In this document: positions 40,607-49,874 of the stretch, piece after piece
How positions within the stretch are numbered: position 1 is the first letter of the stretch
Layout of the letters: each line of letters begins with the position of its first letter
Origin: Glutamicibacter nicotianae
Lineage (GTDB): Bacteria > Actinomycetota > Actinomycetes > Actinomycetales > Micrococcaceae
Length of the DNA stretch: 64,000 bases
Assembly: GCF_006539525.1 (NCBI RefSeq)
Contig: NZ_BJNE01000005.1
Span: 62,001 to 126,000, forward strand
Direction of reading: 5' to 3'
Made by a program: the position numbers and the translations under genes
Notes under the pieces: generated by a model
What the model was told of the DNA's origin: nothing
Database searches by the model: none
The model's input: the letters and a program-made list of their open reading frames with translations, nothing else

Positions 40607-41404
40607 TTAGCTCAAGGTCCAGGAGCGCTTGGACAGCCCATACCAGAAACCGTCAATAGCGGTCTTGGCATCGATGCCGCCCGAGGCGTAGGCAGCTCCC
40701 AGCGCAACGTACAACGGAGCCCAGTGTTCCGAGCGCGGATGTGCTTCGCGCGCTGCCGGAGCCTTGTGCAGGAAGTCCAGGATGGAGTCCACGTCGCCGC
40801 GGGCCATGGCCTCTTCGGCCCAGTGGTCGAACTCACTGGAGGCCGTTGGCGGGGCTACGTCCGGTCCGCCGGCCGGGTTGAACCAGCGCAGGTTATGGGT
40901 GGTGAATCCGGAGCCGACGATCAGGGTTCCCCTATCCCGCAAGGGGGCCAAGGACTTGCCCAAATCGAAAAGCCCCGAGGGATCCAGGGTCGGCATGGAC
41001 ATCTGAACCACCGGCACGTCGGCATCCGGGAACATTTCCTTCAGCGGCACGTAGGCGCCGTGGTCCAGACCTCGGGACTCATCGCGCTCCACGTGGTGCC
41101 CGTAGGCGGAGGTCAGTCGCTCGACTTCATTGGCCAGTTCCGGTGCCATGGGCGCGTCGTAGCGGACGTCGTAGTACTTCTGGTCAAAGCCCCAGAAGTC
41201 GTAGACCAATTCGTTCTTCTGCCGGGTCGCGCTCAGCGTCACCGGGGCATTTTCCCAGTGCGCGGAGATCATCAGAATATCTTTGGGCTTCTCGAAGGTG
41301 CCGGACCAATCGGCCAGTTCACTGGTCCAGCGCTGGTCATCGGCCAGCGGCGGAGCACCGTGGCTGAGGAAGAGGACGGGAGGGGTATCGGATCGCTGAG
41401 TCAT
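40607..41404 (-). CDS. Class III extradiol ring-cleavage dioxygenase, YgiD/DODA type
   Basis: A 265-aa cytoplasmic protein of the LigB superfamily. PVLFLSHGAPPLADDQ near the N-terminus and ILMISAHWENAPVTLSA supply the metal-binding His residues; YDFWGFDQKYYDVRYDAPM and LDHGAYVPLKEMFPDADVPV complete the active site. Relatives convert 4,5-DOPA or similar catechols, or their natural substrate remains unknown in bacteria. It stands alone between the lactate permease and an ABC operon, with its own hairpin downstream. No local partner suggests the catechol used. Confidence 0.92.
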   Translation of the reverse strand: MTQRSDTPPVLFLSHGAPPLADDQRWTSELADWSGTFEKPKDILMISAHWENAPVTLSATRQKNELVYDFWGFDQKYYDVRYDAPMAPELANEVERLTSAYGHHVERDESRGLDHGAYVPLKEMFPDADVPVVQMSMPTLDPSGLFDLGKSLAPLRDRGTLIVGSGFTTHNLRWFNPAGGPDVAPPTASSEFDHWAEEAMARGDVDSILDFLHKAPAAREAHPRSEHWAPLYVALGAAYASGGIDAKTAIDGFWYGLSKRSWTLS

Positions 41405-41483
41405 AATTCAAAGCTACCAATCATTAGTTGAAGCGTCAACCTTTTGGAATCGTTTGCCGTTCCTGCCTCCAACCTACTGCGCA

Positions 41484-41522
41484 CTGGGGCCATCGTCCAT
41501 AACTCATGGACGAAGGCCCCAG
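41484..41522 (-). terminator. Hairpin after ABC ATPase gene
   Basis: CTGGGGCCATCGTCCAT pairs with ATGGACGAAGGCCCCAG with a single A-A mismatch and a 5-nt loop, 12 nt past the end of the gene at 41534. No U-tract follows leftwards. Confidence 0.6.
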
Positions 41523-41533
41523 CACCCGGGGCA

Positions 41534-42607
41534 CTAGGCTCCCCGGCCCCTCTGCCCGGACTCAACCACTTCCACCGGGAAGTGGCATTCGGTGCTGTGC
41601 AATCCTTGCACCGGACCATCGCCAGGCATCCCCAAACGAATAGTTCCTCCCTGCTCACGCACCCGCACTTGGGGCCGTTCGGCACTGCACACCGGCTGCG
41701 CCTTCCAGCACCGGGTACGGAAACGGCACCCCGAAGGCGGATCCAACGGCGAGGGCAGCTCACCGCGCAGCACAATCCGCCCGGCCGGCCGCTGCGCCGG
41801 ATCCAGCTTCGGCGATGCGGACAGCAACGAAGCAGTATACGGATGCAACGGCGAATCAAACACCTGCTCGGTCGTTCCGGTCTCGATGATCCTGCCCAGA
41901 TACATCACCGCCACCCGGTCAGTCACATGCCGCACCACCGACAAATCATGCGAAATGAACAGGTAGCTGACACCCAGCTCTTGCTGCAACTCGTTGAGCA
42001 GGTTCAGAACCTGGGCCTGCACCGAGAGGTCCAGCGCGGACACCGGCTCGTCCAGGATGATCAGCTCCGGGTTCAATGCCAATGCCCGTGCAATGCCCAA
42101 TCGCTGGCGCTGCCCTCCGGAGAACTCCTGCGGGGACTTGTCCGCATCGGTTCGGCGCAACCCCACCAAATCGAGCAGCTCATGTAGCCGCCGCTGCTTG
42201 GCAGCCCCGCGATACAGATCGCGGTGCGTAGCAAAGGGCTCGGTGATGATCTGCCCGGCGCTCATCCGCGGGTTCAGCGAGGCGAACGGGTCCTGGAAGA
42301 CCATCTGCACCCGGCGCCGCCACGTCAGCAAGTCCTTGCCGTGCAGGGCGAAAGGATCCTTGTCGTCAAAGAGCACCTGTCCCGCGTCCGGGGTTTCAAG
42401 CATCATCAAGGTGCGCGCCAGCGTGGACTTGCCGCACCCGGATTCGCCCACCAGGCCCAGGGTCTCGCCGCGCTTGATGCTCAGGTTGATGCCGTCCAGG
42501 GCGCGCAGTTCGCGGGAGCCCGACGCGCCGGCTGAAACGTGGAAGAACTTGCTCAGATCCTTGACCTGCAGCACGGTATCCGAGCGCTGGATAGTTGCGG
42601 TGCTCAT
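41534..42607 (-). CDS. Peptide/nickel-type ABC transporter ATPase, OppF/DppF family
   Basis: A 357-aa ATPase. Walker A is [15 protein letters not shown], the Q-loop MVFQDPFASLNPRMS, the signature EFSGGQRQRLGIARAL, Walker B LIILDEPVSALDLSVQAQ, then the H-loop FISHDLSVV. The C-terminal extension with PLDPPSGCRFRTRCWKAQPV and its Cys residues is the Opp/Dpp ATPase hallmark, binding an iron-sulfur cluster in relatives. ATG 42607 overlaps the stop of the partner ATPase gene (ATGA). A longer in-frame start at 42949 would lie inside that gene and is rejected. Last gene of the five-gene operon. Confidence 0.94.
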   Translation of the reverse strand: MSTATIQRSDTVLQVKDLSKFFHVSAGASGSRELRALDGINLSIKRGETLGLVGESGCGKSTLARTLMMLETPDAGQVLFDDKDPFALHGKDLLTWRRRVQMVFQDPFASLNPRMSAGQIITEPFATHRDLYRGAAKQRRLHELLDLVGLRRTDADKSPQEFSGGQRQRLGIARALALNPELIILDEPVSALDLSVQAQVLNLLNELQQELGVSYLFISHDLSVVRHVTDRVAVMYLGRIIETGTTEQVFDSPLHPYTASLLSASPKLDPAQRPAGRIVLRGELPSPLDPPSGCRFRTRCWKAQPVCSAERPQVRVREQGGTIRLGMPGDGPVQGLHSTECHFPVEVVESGQRGRGA

Positions 42608-43638
42608 GCGGGAATCTCCTTCTCGGTGGAGCCGGTTTGGCTGACGGTGGCGTGCGGCACCTGCTCGGCGAAGTGGCAGGCTGCCCGTTGGCCCGGACCG
42701 GTTTCCCGCAACGCCGGGCGTTCTGCCCGGCACAGCTCTGAGGCAAGCGGGCAGCGGTCCTGGTAGACGCACCCGGCGGGGATGCGGCTGAGCTCCGGCG
42801 GGCTGCCCGGGATCGAGGACAGCGCCTGCCCGCGCTGGCCTTGGCCGGGCACCGATTCCAGCAAGCCCTTGGTGTAAGGGTGGGTGGGGTTGGCGAAAAC
42901 CGTCTGCACGCTGCCCTGTTCCACTACATTGCCGGCATACATGATGCACACGTCATCGGCTTCTTCGGCCACTACCGCCAGGTCGTGGGTGATCAGCACC
43001 AGCGCCATGTCGGTTTCGGTACGCAGGCGCTTGAGCAACGCCATGATCTGCGCCTGCACTGTCACATCCAAGGCGGTGGTCGGCTCATCGGCAATCAGCA
43101 GGCGCGGGTTCAACGCCACCGCCATCGCGATCAGGATGCGCTGGCGCATTCCGCCGGAGAACTGGTGCGGATAGGAGTTCACCCGGGTTTCCGGCTCCGG
43201 GATTCCCACCCGGCGCATCAAATCCACGGCTTCGGCCTTGGCCTGCTTCTTGCCCATGCCGCGGTGGATCCTGAAGGCTTCGCCCAGTTGGGCGCCCACC
43301 GTATAGACCGGATTCAGCGCCGCCAGCGCATCCTGGAAGACGATACCCAGCCCGGGACTTGCCACCTGGCGGCGCCGTGAACTGCTCATCTGGTTCAAGT
43401 CCTCGCCCAGCAGCTCAGCGCTGCCGCCGGATACCTGGGCGACCGGGTCCAGCAGCCCGGCGATCGCCTTGGCAGTCATGGATTTGCCGCACCCGGACTC
43501 CCCCAGCAGGGCCAACGTGGTGCCGCTGCGGGCGGTGAACCCCACGTTGTTGACCACCCGCAAGGTGCCCTGCGGGGTACGGATATCAACATCCAGGTTC
43601 TGGACCTGCAGCACGGCCTGATCGGTGATGGTGCTCAT
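42604..43638 (-). CDS. Peptide/nickel-type ABC transporter ATPase, OppD/DppD family
   Basis: A 344-aa ATPase paired with 41534-42607. Walker A is [16 protein letters not shown], signature [16 protein letters not shown], Walker [20 protein letters not shown]-loop LITHDLAVV, and a C-terminal Cys-containing extension ([17 protein letters not shown]). It drives uptake through the two permeases. It overlaps the downstream ATPase and, by 4 nt, the upstream permease gene, giving fixed stoichiometry. The substrate class cannot be read from an ATPase. Confidence 0.94.
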   Translation of the reverse strand: MSTITDQAVLQVQNLDVDIRTPQGTLRVVNNVGFTARSGTTLALLGESGCGKSMTAKAIAGLLDPVAQVSGGSAELLGEDLNQMSSSRRRQVASPGLGIVFQDALAALNPVYTVGAQLGEAFRIHRGMGKKQAKAEAVDLMRRVGIPEPETRVNSYPHQFSGGMRQRILIAMAVALNPRLLIADEPTTALDVTVQAQIMALLKRLRTETDMALVLITHDLAVVAEEADDVCIMYAGNVVEQGSVQTVFANPTHPYTKGLLESVPGQGQRGQALSSIPGSPPELSRIPAGCVYQDRCPLASELCRAERPALRETGPGQRAACHFAEQVPHATVSQTGSTEKEIPA

Positions 43639-44624
43639 TTTGCATCCTTTACTATGGTCTTCAGCGCCTTGGCCGAACGCTTATCCAAGGTCAAACGCCA
43701 CCGCTGGGCCGGGTCGGTGGCGATCCGCAGCCACGCGGCCAGCGCGTTGGCCGCCACCGCGGTGATCACGATGGCCAGGCCCGGCAGGATCGAGAGCCAC
43801 CACGCGGTCTGCAGATACTGGCGGCCCTGGGCCACCAGCAGACCCCAAGAAACTTCCGGCGGCTGGATCCCGATGCCCAGGAAGGACAGCGAGGATTCGG
43901 CCAGCATCACGAAACAGAATTCCAATGTCGCCAAGGTCAGCAGGGTTGGGGTGACCACCGGGATCACATGCCGGGCAATGATCGCATTGGGCTTGGTGCC
44001 GAAGGTGCGGGCGGCATCCACGAAAGTCCGCGACTGCAGCTCAGCGGCCTCGGCCCGGGCGGTACGCAGGTAGATCGGGATGCGGGTGATCGCCAGGATC
44101 AGCACGATATTCGCTGCCGAAGGGCTGAAGACGAACAGCACCACCACGGCGAGCAGCAGCGAGGGGAAGGACATGATCACATCGGCGATGCGCATCGAGA
44201 CGGTCTCGCGCCGGCCCCGGTGATAACCGGCCCACACACCCCACAGCGAGCCAATCAGCAAGGCGATCGCCACCGCCGGGACCGCAACCATCATCGTGGT
44301 GCGGGTGGCCACCACAATGCGGGCGAGCACCGAACGGCCCAGCGAATCCGAGCCCAGGATGTAGGCCCACCCGTTGGCCGGGTCGAAGGGGGGCTTGTTC
44401 ATGAACATCAAATCCTGCTTGGTGGCCAGCTCGCCCATCAACGGCGGACCGAAGATCGCGGTCAGCGCCACCACTGCCAGGACTACGGCCGCTACGGTGG
44501 CGACCTTGTCGCGCAGCAGCAGGTTCAGCATGCTCGGCTTGCTGCCGCGCGCCAGCTTGGTCCGCGGTTGCTTGGCGTGCGGTTCCTCGGCTTGCGGGCC
44601 TTGGGGGTTCATCGTCTGCGTCAT
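43635..44624 (-). CDS. Peptide-type ABC transporter permease, OppC/DppC family
   Basis: A 329-aa membrane subunit. A Lys/Arg-rich cytoplasmic tail precedes helix 1 (TVAAVVLAVVALTAIFGPPL); the loop after it contains WAYILGSDSLGRSVLARIVV, the OppC_N to permease junction, and the EAA-like loop is FVDAARTFGTKPNAIIARHV. Five to six helices are predicted. It overlaps both neighbours by 4 nt. A C-terminal tail of about 30 residues (DPAQRWRLTLDKRSAKALKT) follows the last helix. Confidence 0.93.
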   Translation of the reverse strand: MTQTMNPQGPQAEEPHAKQPRTKLARGSKPSMLNLLLRDKVATVAAVVLAVVALTAIFGPPLMGELATKQDLMFMNKPPFDPANGWAYILGSDSLGRSVLARIVVATRTTMMVAVPAVAIALLIGSLWGVWAGYHRGRRETVSMRIADVIMSFPSLLLAVVVLFVFSPSAANIVLILAITRIPIYLRTARAEAAELQSRTFVDAARTFGTKPNAIIARHVIPVVTPTLLTLATLEFCFVMLAESSLSFLGIGIQPPEVSWGLLVAQGRQYLQTAWWLSILPGLAIVITAVAANALAAWLRIATDPAQRWRLTLDKRSAKALKTIVKDAK

Positions 44625-45664
44625 GGCAGGCTCCTTGTCAGCTCGTGCTCCGTGGCGTCGGCGCGCTCAGCGGCAACGGCCGGTGCCGGCTGCGACGGGC
44701 GATGCCGGGACGCATCGCGCCGGGCGCTGCGCCGCGCCCGCTTGCCGGCGCTGGGCCGCACCCTCGGGTCGAGCAGCGCGTAGCCGAGGTCGATCAGGAT
44801 GTTCAATGCGAAGATCGCCACCGCGGTGAGCAGCACGCAGGCCTGCAGCACCGCGAAATCGCGTTGCAGGATCGAATCGATCATCAGCTTGCCGATGCCC
44901 GGCCAGCCGAAGATGGTTTCCACCACCACGGCGCCATTGACCAGTCCCACGGTCAGGTCCCCGGCCACGGTCAATGCGGGAGCCGCGGCGTTGCGCAGCG
45001 CATGGCTGGCGATCACCCGGCGCTGGGTCGCGCCCTTGGAACGCGCCAGCTTGATATACGGTTCGGACAGGGCCGAGACCATGGCCCCGCGGATCACCTG
45101 CACCAGCGTGCCAAAGGGCCGCATCAGCAGCGTGGCCACCGGCAGGAACCAGGCGGCCGCCCCGACCACCCCGGAGGTCGGCACCCAGCCCAAGCTGATC
45201 GCAAAGACCCAGATGCCCACGATAGCCAGCCAGAAGTCCGGGATGGATGCGGCGATCATCGAGGTGAAGCTCGCAAAGCGGTCCAGCAGCCCGTTGGGCT
45301 TCAGCGCGGCAATCGAGCCGACCACCACTGCCAGCACGATGGCCAGCAGCATCGTCATCGCCGCCAGCTGCAGTGTTGCCGGGAAGGCGCGCAACGCCAT
45401 GGCTGCGGCGTCTTCCCCGGTGCGCATCGATGCGCCGAAGTCCAGGCGCAGCAGTCCGCCGAAATATTGGGCCATCTGCGCCCAGATCGGCTGGTCCAGG
45501 CCGTTGCGTGCAGCAAAGTCCTCGCGCATCGCCTCGGTCGCGTTCAGCGGCAGGTACAGTGCCGCCGGGTTGCCGGTCATGCGGGCCAGCGCGAAGACGC
45601 CGATGACTACGACGACCAGGGGCAGCGCGGAGGAGATAATCCTCTTTCGCAAATAGGTCAGCAT
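44621..45664 (-). CDS. Peptide-type ABC transporter permease, OppB/DppB family
   Basis: A 347-aa partner permease. TYLRKRIISSALPLVVVVIG is the first helix and the family start; the periplasmic loop carries FAARNGLDQPIWAQMAQYFG, and the EAA loop is YIKLARSKGATQRRVIASHA. ATG 45664 follows GAGG and fits the family start better than ATG 45682. Its last 40 residues are very rich in Arg/Ala/Pro, unusual for OppB; they end in a 4-nt overlap with the next permease gene. Confidence 0.92.
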   Translation of the reverse strand: MLTYLRKRIISSALPLVVVVIGVFALARMTGNPAALYLPLNATEAMREDFAARNGLDQPIWAQMAQYFGGLLRLDFGASMRTGEDAAAMALRAFPATLQLAAMTMLLAIVLAVVVGSIAALKPNGLLDRFASFTSMIAASIPDFWLAIVGIWVFAISLGWVPTSGVVGAAAWFLPVATLLMRPFGTLVQVIRGAMVSALSEPYIKLARSKGATQRRVIASHALRNAAAPALTVAGDLTVGLVNGAVVVETIFGWPGIGKLMIDSILQRDFAVLQACVLLTAVAIFALNILIDLGYALLDPRVRPSAGKRARRSARRDASRHRPSQPAPAVAAERADATEHELTRSLP

Positions 45665-45694
45665 CTCACATCCTCGTTTCACTCATGGCGGCGC

Positions 45695-47272
45695 CTACTT
45701 GCTGGAGACTTCGGCCAGGCGCAGCTCGTCGCCTGTCGAGGAATTCGGGGTGTAGTCGATATTCGCCGCGACCCCGAGCATGCCGGTCTGGTGGGCGATG
45801 TGCGCGAACTGCACCACCTCGTCGTTCTGGTACTTGAAGACCTTCTCGAAGGCCGCCTGGCGGTCTTCGCCGGTGGCGGCATCCGCGGTGGCAATCAGCT
45901 CGTCGAGCTCCTTGGTGCCAAAGGCCGACTGGGCGCCCTTGGTAGTCATGTACTGGTCCACGGTGAAGGCGGCGTCGCCGGCCTGGTTGCCGTGCTGGGT
46001 CATCAGCATGATCGCCCCGTCCTCATCGGTGGGGAACGGGCGGACCTGGTAGGTCAGGTGCTGGCTGGTCTCCAGCATCTTCAGGTTCACTGTCAGCCCG
46101 ACCTGGGAGAGCTGTTCCTGGATCACCTGGGCCAGCTCCTGGATCTTGGGGAACTGGGCGGTGCGCACGATCATGTTGATCGGGGCTGAGACGTCCTCGC
46201 CGGCGGCCTTGGCTTCTTCGACCAGCGCTTTGGCCTTCTCCGGGTTGTATTCCCAGACTGGCAGGTCTTCGCTGTGTCCCACCACGCCGGCGGGGACCAG
46301 CTGGGCGGCGGCCTTGTCGCGTCCGCCGTACAGCGAAGCGACAATGGATTCCTTGTCGATGGCGTAGTTGATGGCCCGGCGCACGCGCTCGTCGTTGAGC
46401 GGGGCTTTGTCATTGTGCATGCGCAGCGCCACGGTTTCGTTGTTCGGGTAGGTGACGCCCAGCTCGCCGATATTGTCTTCCGGGCTCAGGCCGGTGGCGA
46501 TATCCGCCTCGCCGGAGGTGATCATGGCCGCGCGGACGCTGCCTTCGGAGCGCCACTGGTAGTTGGCCTTGGCAAAGGACGGGGCTTCGCCCCAGTAATC
46601 GGCATAGGCGGAGACATCGATGGACTGCCCGGCTTTCCAGTCATCAATCTGGTAGGGGCCGGTGCCAATCGGTTCGCGCACCTTCTCGGTGGCCGAGGTT
46701 TCCTCCGGGACGACTTCCAGGAAGGACAGGCGCAATGGCAGGATCGGGTCCTTCTTCACCGCGGTGACTTCCAGGGTGTAGTCGTCCACGACCTTCAGCT
46801 TCAGGTCGTCGTCGCCGAAGACATAGCCTTCAACGTTGCAGCCCAGCTCGGAGTTGACCGCACGGTCAATGGTGGCGGCGGCATCGGCGGCGGTGAAGTC
46901 GGAGCCGTCATGGAATTTCACGCCCTCGCGCAGCTTCAGCGTCCAGGTCTGGTCATCGTCGCTGGACCACTCGGTGGCCAGTTTCGGCTCCAGCTCGCCG
47001 CTGGAAGGGTTGCGTTCGATCAGCGGCTCGGTGATGGTCGAGCGAACCACCACGCCGGTGCTGGTCAGGTTCGATTCGCAGGCTTCCAAGGTGGGCGGTT
47101 CCTGCTGCAGCACCACGCGCAGGGTGTCGCTGGCGGTGCCGGAGGCAGGTGCGCCGGCAGCCTGTTCCGAGTTGGCTACCGAGCAGCCTGACAGGGCGGT
47201 GGTGCCCAGCAGGGCGGAGGCGGCGACGGCCAGAGAGAGCCTGCGGGTGCGGTGGTGGTTGGTCAACATCAT
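45695..47272 (-). CDS. ABC solute-binding lipoprotein, family 5 (OppA/DppA type)
   Basis: A 525-aa exported lipoprotein. Signal peptide HRTRRLSLAVAASALLGTTA with lipobox LSGC (Cys about 30), then a family-5 binding fold: TEPLIERNPSSGELEPKLAT, KLREGVKFHDGSDFTAADAA, and VREPIGTGPYQIDDWK are the standard landmarks. The family binds peptides, nickel, opines, sugars or sugar acids, so peptide import is not assured. First gene of the leftward operon; divergent from a D-2-hydroxyacid dehydrogenase, which points to a small organic solute (inference). Confidence 0.92.
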   Translation of the reverse strand: MMLTNHHRTRRLSLAVAASALLGTTALSGCSVANSEQAAGAPASGTASDTLRVVLQQEPPTLEACESNLTSTGVVVRSTITEPLIERNPSSGELEPKLATEWSSDDDQTWTLKLREGVKFHDGSDFTAADAAATIDRAVNSELGCNVEGYVFGDDDLKLKVVDDYTLEVTAVKKDPILPLRLSFLEVVPEETSATEKVREPIGTGPYQIDDWKAGQSIDVSAYADYWGEAPSFAKANYQWRSEGSVRAAMITSGEADIATGLSPEDNIGELGVTYPNNETVALRMHNDKAPLNDERVRRAINYAIDKESIVASLYGGRDKAAAQLVPAGVVGHSEDLPVWEYNPEKAKALVEEAKAAGEDVSAPINMIVRTAQFPKIQELAQVIQEQLSQVGLTVNLKMLETSQHLTYQVRPFPTDEDGAIMLMTQHGNQAGDAAFTVDQYMTTKGAQSAFGTKELDELIATADAATGEDRQAAFEKVFKYQNDEVVQFAHIAHQTGMLGVAANIDYTPNSSTGDELRLAEVSSK

Positions 47273-47552
47273 TGTGATCCTTCGCGAAGAGTGATGGGTT
47301 CAGTGAGTGGAGCATCCGGCGTGGCAGGACTGCCGGCGTTGATTCAAAAGCTTTGACCGATGAACCCGCATGGTCAAGGGAAAACAGGTCCCTTCGGTGG
47401 CGCCCGGCGAGCGCCGCAGTGGCGATCCGCGCCTTTGGCAAATGTGACTTGCGCGACATTTCGGGGTTATTTGACGATCAATGCCTCAACAGCATTGATC
47501 CATCCAATCTGCGTGTTGGACGTGAATTGATTGGTCTTCCTAGGATGCTGGT

Positions 47553-48545
47553 ATGCCCACAAATACCAGCGCCATGACGCACTCAAAGAACTCCCCCATC
47601 ACCGGCGACGCCATTCTGCGCGTGGGACCGGTGAATCCAGAGGTGGCCCAGGCCCTGCAGGCCGACCTCGGCGCGCAGGTGCTGCCCGAGCCAGGCCCAG
47701 AACGCGAAGCACTGCTCGAGGAGCACGGAACGCAGATCCGCGTGGCCGTCTGTTCCGGACGCATCGGGGTGGACTCGGAGCTGATGCAGCGCCTGCCAAA
47801 TCTCGAGGCGATCATCAATTTCGGAGTGGGCTACGACGCCACCGATGTTGCCCAAGCCCAGGCCCGCGGCATCGTAGTCAGCAATACCCCGGACGTGCTG
47901 ACCGAGTGCGTGGCCGATACTGCGCTGGGACTCTACCTGTCGACGCTGCGCTCGCTCGGCGCTGCCGAACGCTTCCTGCGTGCGGGCGCCTGGGCTGCCG
48001 GAGAGAATTTCCCGCTGGCCACCCGGGCCAGCGGCACGAAGGTAGGCATCCTTGGCCTGGGCCGCATCGGCCAAGCAATCGCAAACCGCCTGGAAGCCTT
48101 TGGGTGTGAAATCCACTATCACAACCGCTCGGAAAAGCCCGATAGCCGTTATGCCTACCATCCCTCGGCCCTCGCCTTGGCTGAGGCCACCGATGTGCTG
48201 ATGATCGCCGCGGCCGGTGGATCCCAGTCCGCTGGGCTGGTGGACCGCGAGGTCATCGAAGCCGTCGGTCCGCGCGGATTCATCATCAACATTGCCCGCG
48301 GTTCGGTCATCGACGAACCAGCGCTGGTCCAGGCCCTGGCCAATAAGGACATTGCAGGGGCAGGGCTGGATGTTTTCACCAAGGAACCGAGCGTCCCCGC
48401 CGAACTGTTGAACCTGGACAATGTCGTGCTGCTGCCCCACGTGGGCAGCGGAACCCACGAAACCCGCGCCGACATGGCAGCCTTGGCCCTGGGCAATTTG
48501 CGCTCCTACCTAGAGGATCGCACGCTGCTCACTCCGATCTCCTGA
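47553..48545 (+). CDS. D-2-hydroxyacid dehydrogenase 1
   Basis: Reduces a 2-keto acid to a D-2-hydroxy acid, or the reverse, with NAD(P)H. A 330-aa protein with the catalytic domain split around a Rossmann fold: KVGILGLGRIGQAIANRLEA is the dinucleotide motif, NIARGSVIDEPALVQAL holds the catalytic Arg, AGLDVFTKEPSVP the Glu, and LPHVGSGTHETRADMA the His. FGVGYDATDVAQAQARGIVV is the usual substrate loop. Family members act on glyoxylate, hydroxypyruvate or 2-ketogluconate; this one is closest in look to that group. ATG 47553 has AGGA. It is divergent from the ABC operon. Confidence 0.92.
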   Translation: MPTNTSAMTHSKNSPITGDAILRVGPVNPEVAQALQADLGAQVLPEPGPEREALLEEHGTQIRVAVCSGRIGVDSELMQRLPNLEAIINFGVGYDATDVAQAQARGIVVSNTPDVLTECVADTALGLYLSTLRSLGAAERFLRAGAWAAGENFPLATRASGTKVGILGLGRIGQAIANRLEAFGCEIHYHNRSEKPDSRYAYHPSALALAEATDVLMIAAAGGSQSAGLVDREVIEAVGPRGFIINIARGSVIDEPALVQALANKDIAGAGLDVFTKEPSVPAELLNLDNVVLLPHVGSGTHETRADMAALALGNLRSYLEDRTLLTPIS

Positions 48546-48595
48546 TCGGATCCCCAGCTCGATGCCGGCCCACCGGCATCACCACTTCTGCCTAA

Positions 48596-48655
48596 GCGGC
48601 GACGAGCGGCCGATTTTGCCATGCAAGGCCGGCCGCTCGCCGCGGATTTTGGTAG
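48596..48655 (+). terminator. Imperfect hairpin after dehydrogenase 1
   Basis: GCGGCGACGAGCGGCC pairs with GGCCGCTCGCCGC, leaving CGA bulged; a GATTTTGG tail follows. About 50 nt past the stop. Weaker evidence than the other terminators here. Confidence 0.5.
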
Positions 48656-48820
48656 GAGAATCAACAACCTCCCAGCGCAGCGAACTTCGTTGGCATCCAG
48701 AGCAGAGATTGCTGAACCCGGCACAGCTCTCAAAAGCAGTGCGCTGGCACTGCTGCCGGCTGTTGCCGGGCGGGCCGCCTTCGTTCGCCGCCCCGGCTGG
48801 CAACTGGCGAAACCCGTTGC

Positions 48821-49771
48821 CTATTTCCCTGCGCTGCTGCCGTCACCCGCTTTCCGAGGGGTCGCATCATTCCCCTGCAATTCGGCCAGGTAGAGTTCGC
48901 GCAATCGCTGCGCCGCGGGATTCCCGGCCTCGGACTCCCACGCCAGGAAGATGTCCGAGTGGTTCAGCTCCTCCATCCCTCCCGGACCCACCAGCTCCTC
49001 GAAGACCACCCCCGGCGGGGCGAAGTCGCGGGCACTGGCTGGCACCAGGGAGACACCCAAGCCCACCGAGACCAGCGCCATCAGCGCTGGGATCTGGCTG
49101 GCCACCTGGGTGACCGTGGGGCTGACACCCACCGAATCAAACAGCCGCAGCACCAGATCGTAGAAGTAGCGCGCCTCGTGGGTGGAGTACATCATCAGCG
49201 GCAGGCCGACCAGTTCCTTGATCAGCACCCCCTTGCCGGTTTCCAGGTGGTGCCCGGCCGGCAGCGCGACGACCAGCCGGTCCTTCTTGACCAGGTGGGT
49301 TTGCACGCCCGGCCGGTGCACCGCCGGGCGCAGCAGCCCCAGGTCGATCTGTCCCTTGCTCAGCGCATCGAGCTGGTCGATGGATACACCCTCGCGCAGC
49401 ACCAGCGTGATCTCCGGCAGTTCGCGGGCCGCCAGCGCGAGCAGCCGCGGCAGCACCGACTGGCCGGCTACCGAGGTGTAGCCGAGGATCACGGTGCCCG
49501 ATTCCCCGGTGGCGACCTTGGAGACTTCCAAACTGGTTTTCTGGCACAGATCCAGGATGCGCCGCGCGTTGGGGAGCAGCACCTGTCCTGCCGCGGTCAG
49601 CGCCACCTGCCGCGAGGTGCGGGTGAACAGCTTGGCATCCAATTCGCGTTCCAGCAGCTGGATTTGCCGGCTGAGCGGGGGCTGGGTCATATTCAGCCGC
49701 TCCGCCGCGGCGCCGAAGTGCAGCTCCTCGGCCACGGCCACAAAAGATTCCAGCTGGATCAGCGAGAACAT
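48821..49771 (-). CDS. LysR-family regulator 2, paralogue of the glucarate-locus regulator
   Basis: A 316-aa regulator. The N-terminal 70 residues (QLESFVAVAEELHFGAAAER, LNMTQPPLSRQIQLLERELD) agree with the LysR protein at 29946 at most positions, including the recognition helix TQPPLSRQIQ, so both probably bind similar DNA. The inducer domain is more divergent, suggesting a different effector. ATG 49771 has GGAG at proper spacing; ATG 49828 is unsupported. Divergent from the glucarate-dehydratase-like gene, with a shared promoter element between. Confidence 0.93.
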   Translation of the reverse strand: MFSLIQLESFVAVAEELHFGAAAERLNMTQPPLSRQIQLLERELDAKLFTRTSRQVALTAAGQVLLPNARRILDLCQKTSLEVSKVATGESGTVILGYTSVAGQSVLPRLLALAARELPEITLVLREGVSIDQLDALSKGQIDLGLLRPAVHRPGVQTHLVKKDRLVVALPAGHHLETGKGVLIKELVGLPLMMYSTHEARYFYDLVLRLFDSVGVSPTVTQVASQIPALMALVSVGLGVSLVPASARDFAPPGVVFEELVGPGGMEELNHSDIFLAWESEAGNPAAQRLRELYLAELQGNDATPRKAGDGSSAGK

Positions 49772-49790
49772 CAATTCACTCCTTGAATTG
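49772..49790. promoter_or_regulatory. Possible LysR box overlapping its own start
   Basis: CAATTC, seven bases, GAATTG: a perfect inverted repeat directly upstream of the LysR 2 start codon, covering its ribosome site, and upstream of the -35 of the divergent dehydratase gene. Confidence 0.45.
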
Positions 49791-49806
49791 TTGGTTGCCA
49801 ATTTTA

Positions 49807-49838
49807 GCTTGGACAGGTATCGATTCACTTTCTAGGGT
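49807..49838 (+). promoter_or_regulatory. Shared promoter-like element, copy at dehydratase-like gene
   Basis: GCTTGGACAGGTATC, then TAGGGT at 49833-49838, 18 bases after TTGGAC (49809-49814). It matches the elements at 30869-30901 and, in reverse, 29877-29909. About 37-68 nt upstream of the ATG at 49875. Confidence 0.6.
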
Positions 49839-49874
49839 GATTCTAAACGTCCCTTACCGACTGGAGCTACCCCC

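Noticed and set aside
40356-40610. An 84-codon plus-strand frame between lactate permease 1 and the dioxygenase.
   Set aside because: It crosses a terminator hairpin, has no ribosome site, and shows no domain.
41534-42949. Longer OppF frame beginning at 42949.
   Set aside because: The extra 114 codons lie within the OppD gene in another frame and lack similarity; ATG 42607 in an ATGA overlap is the natural start.
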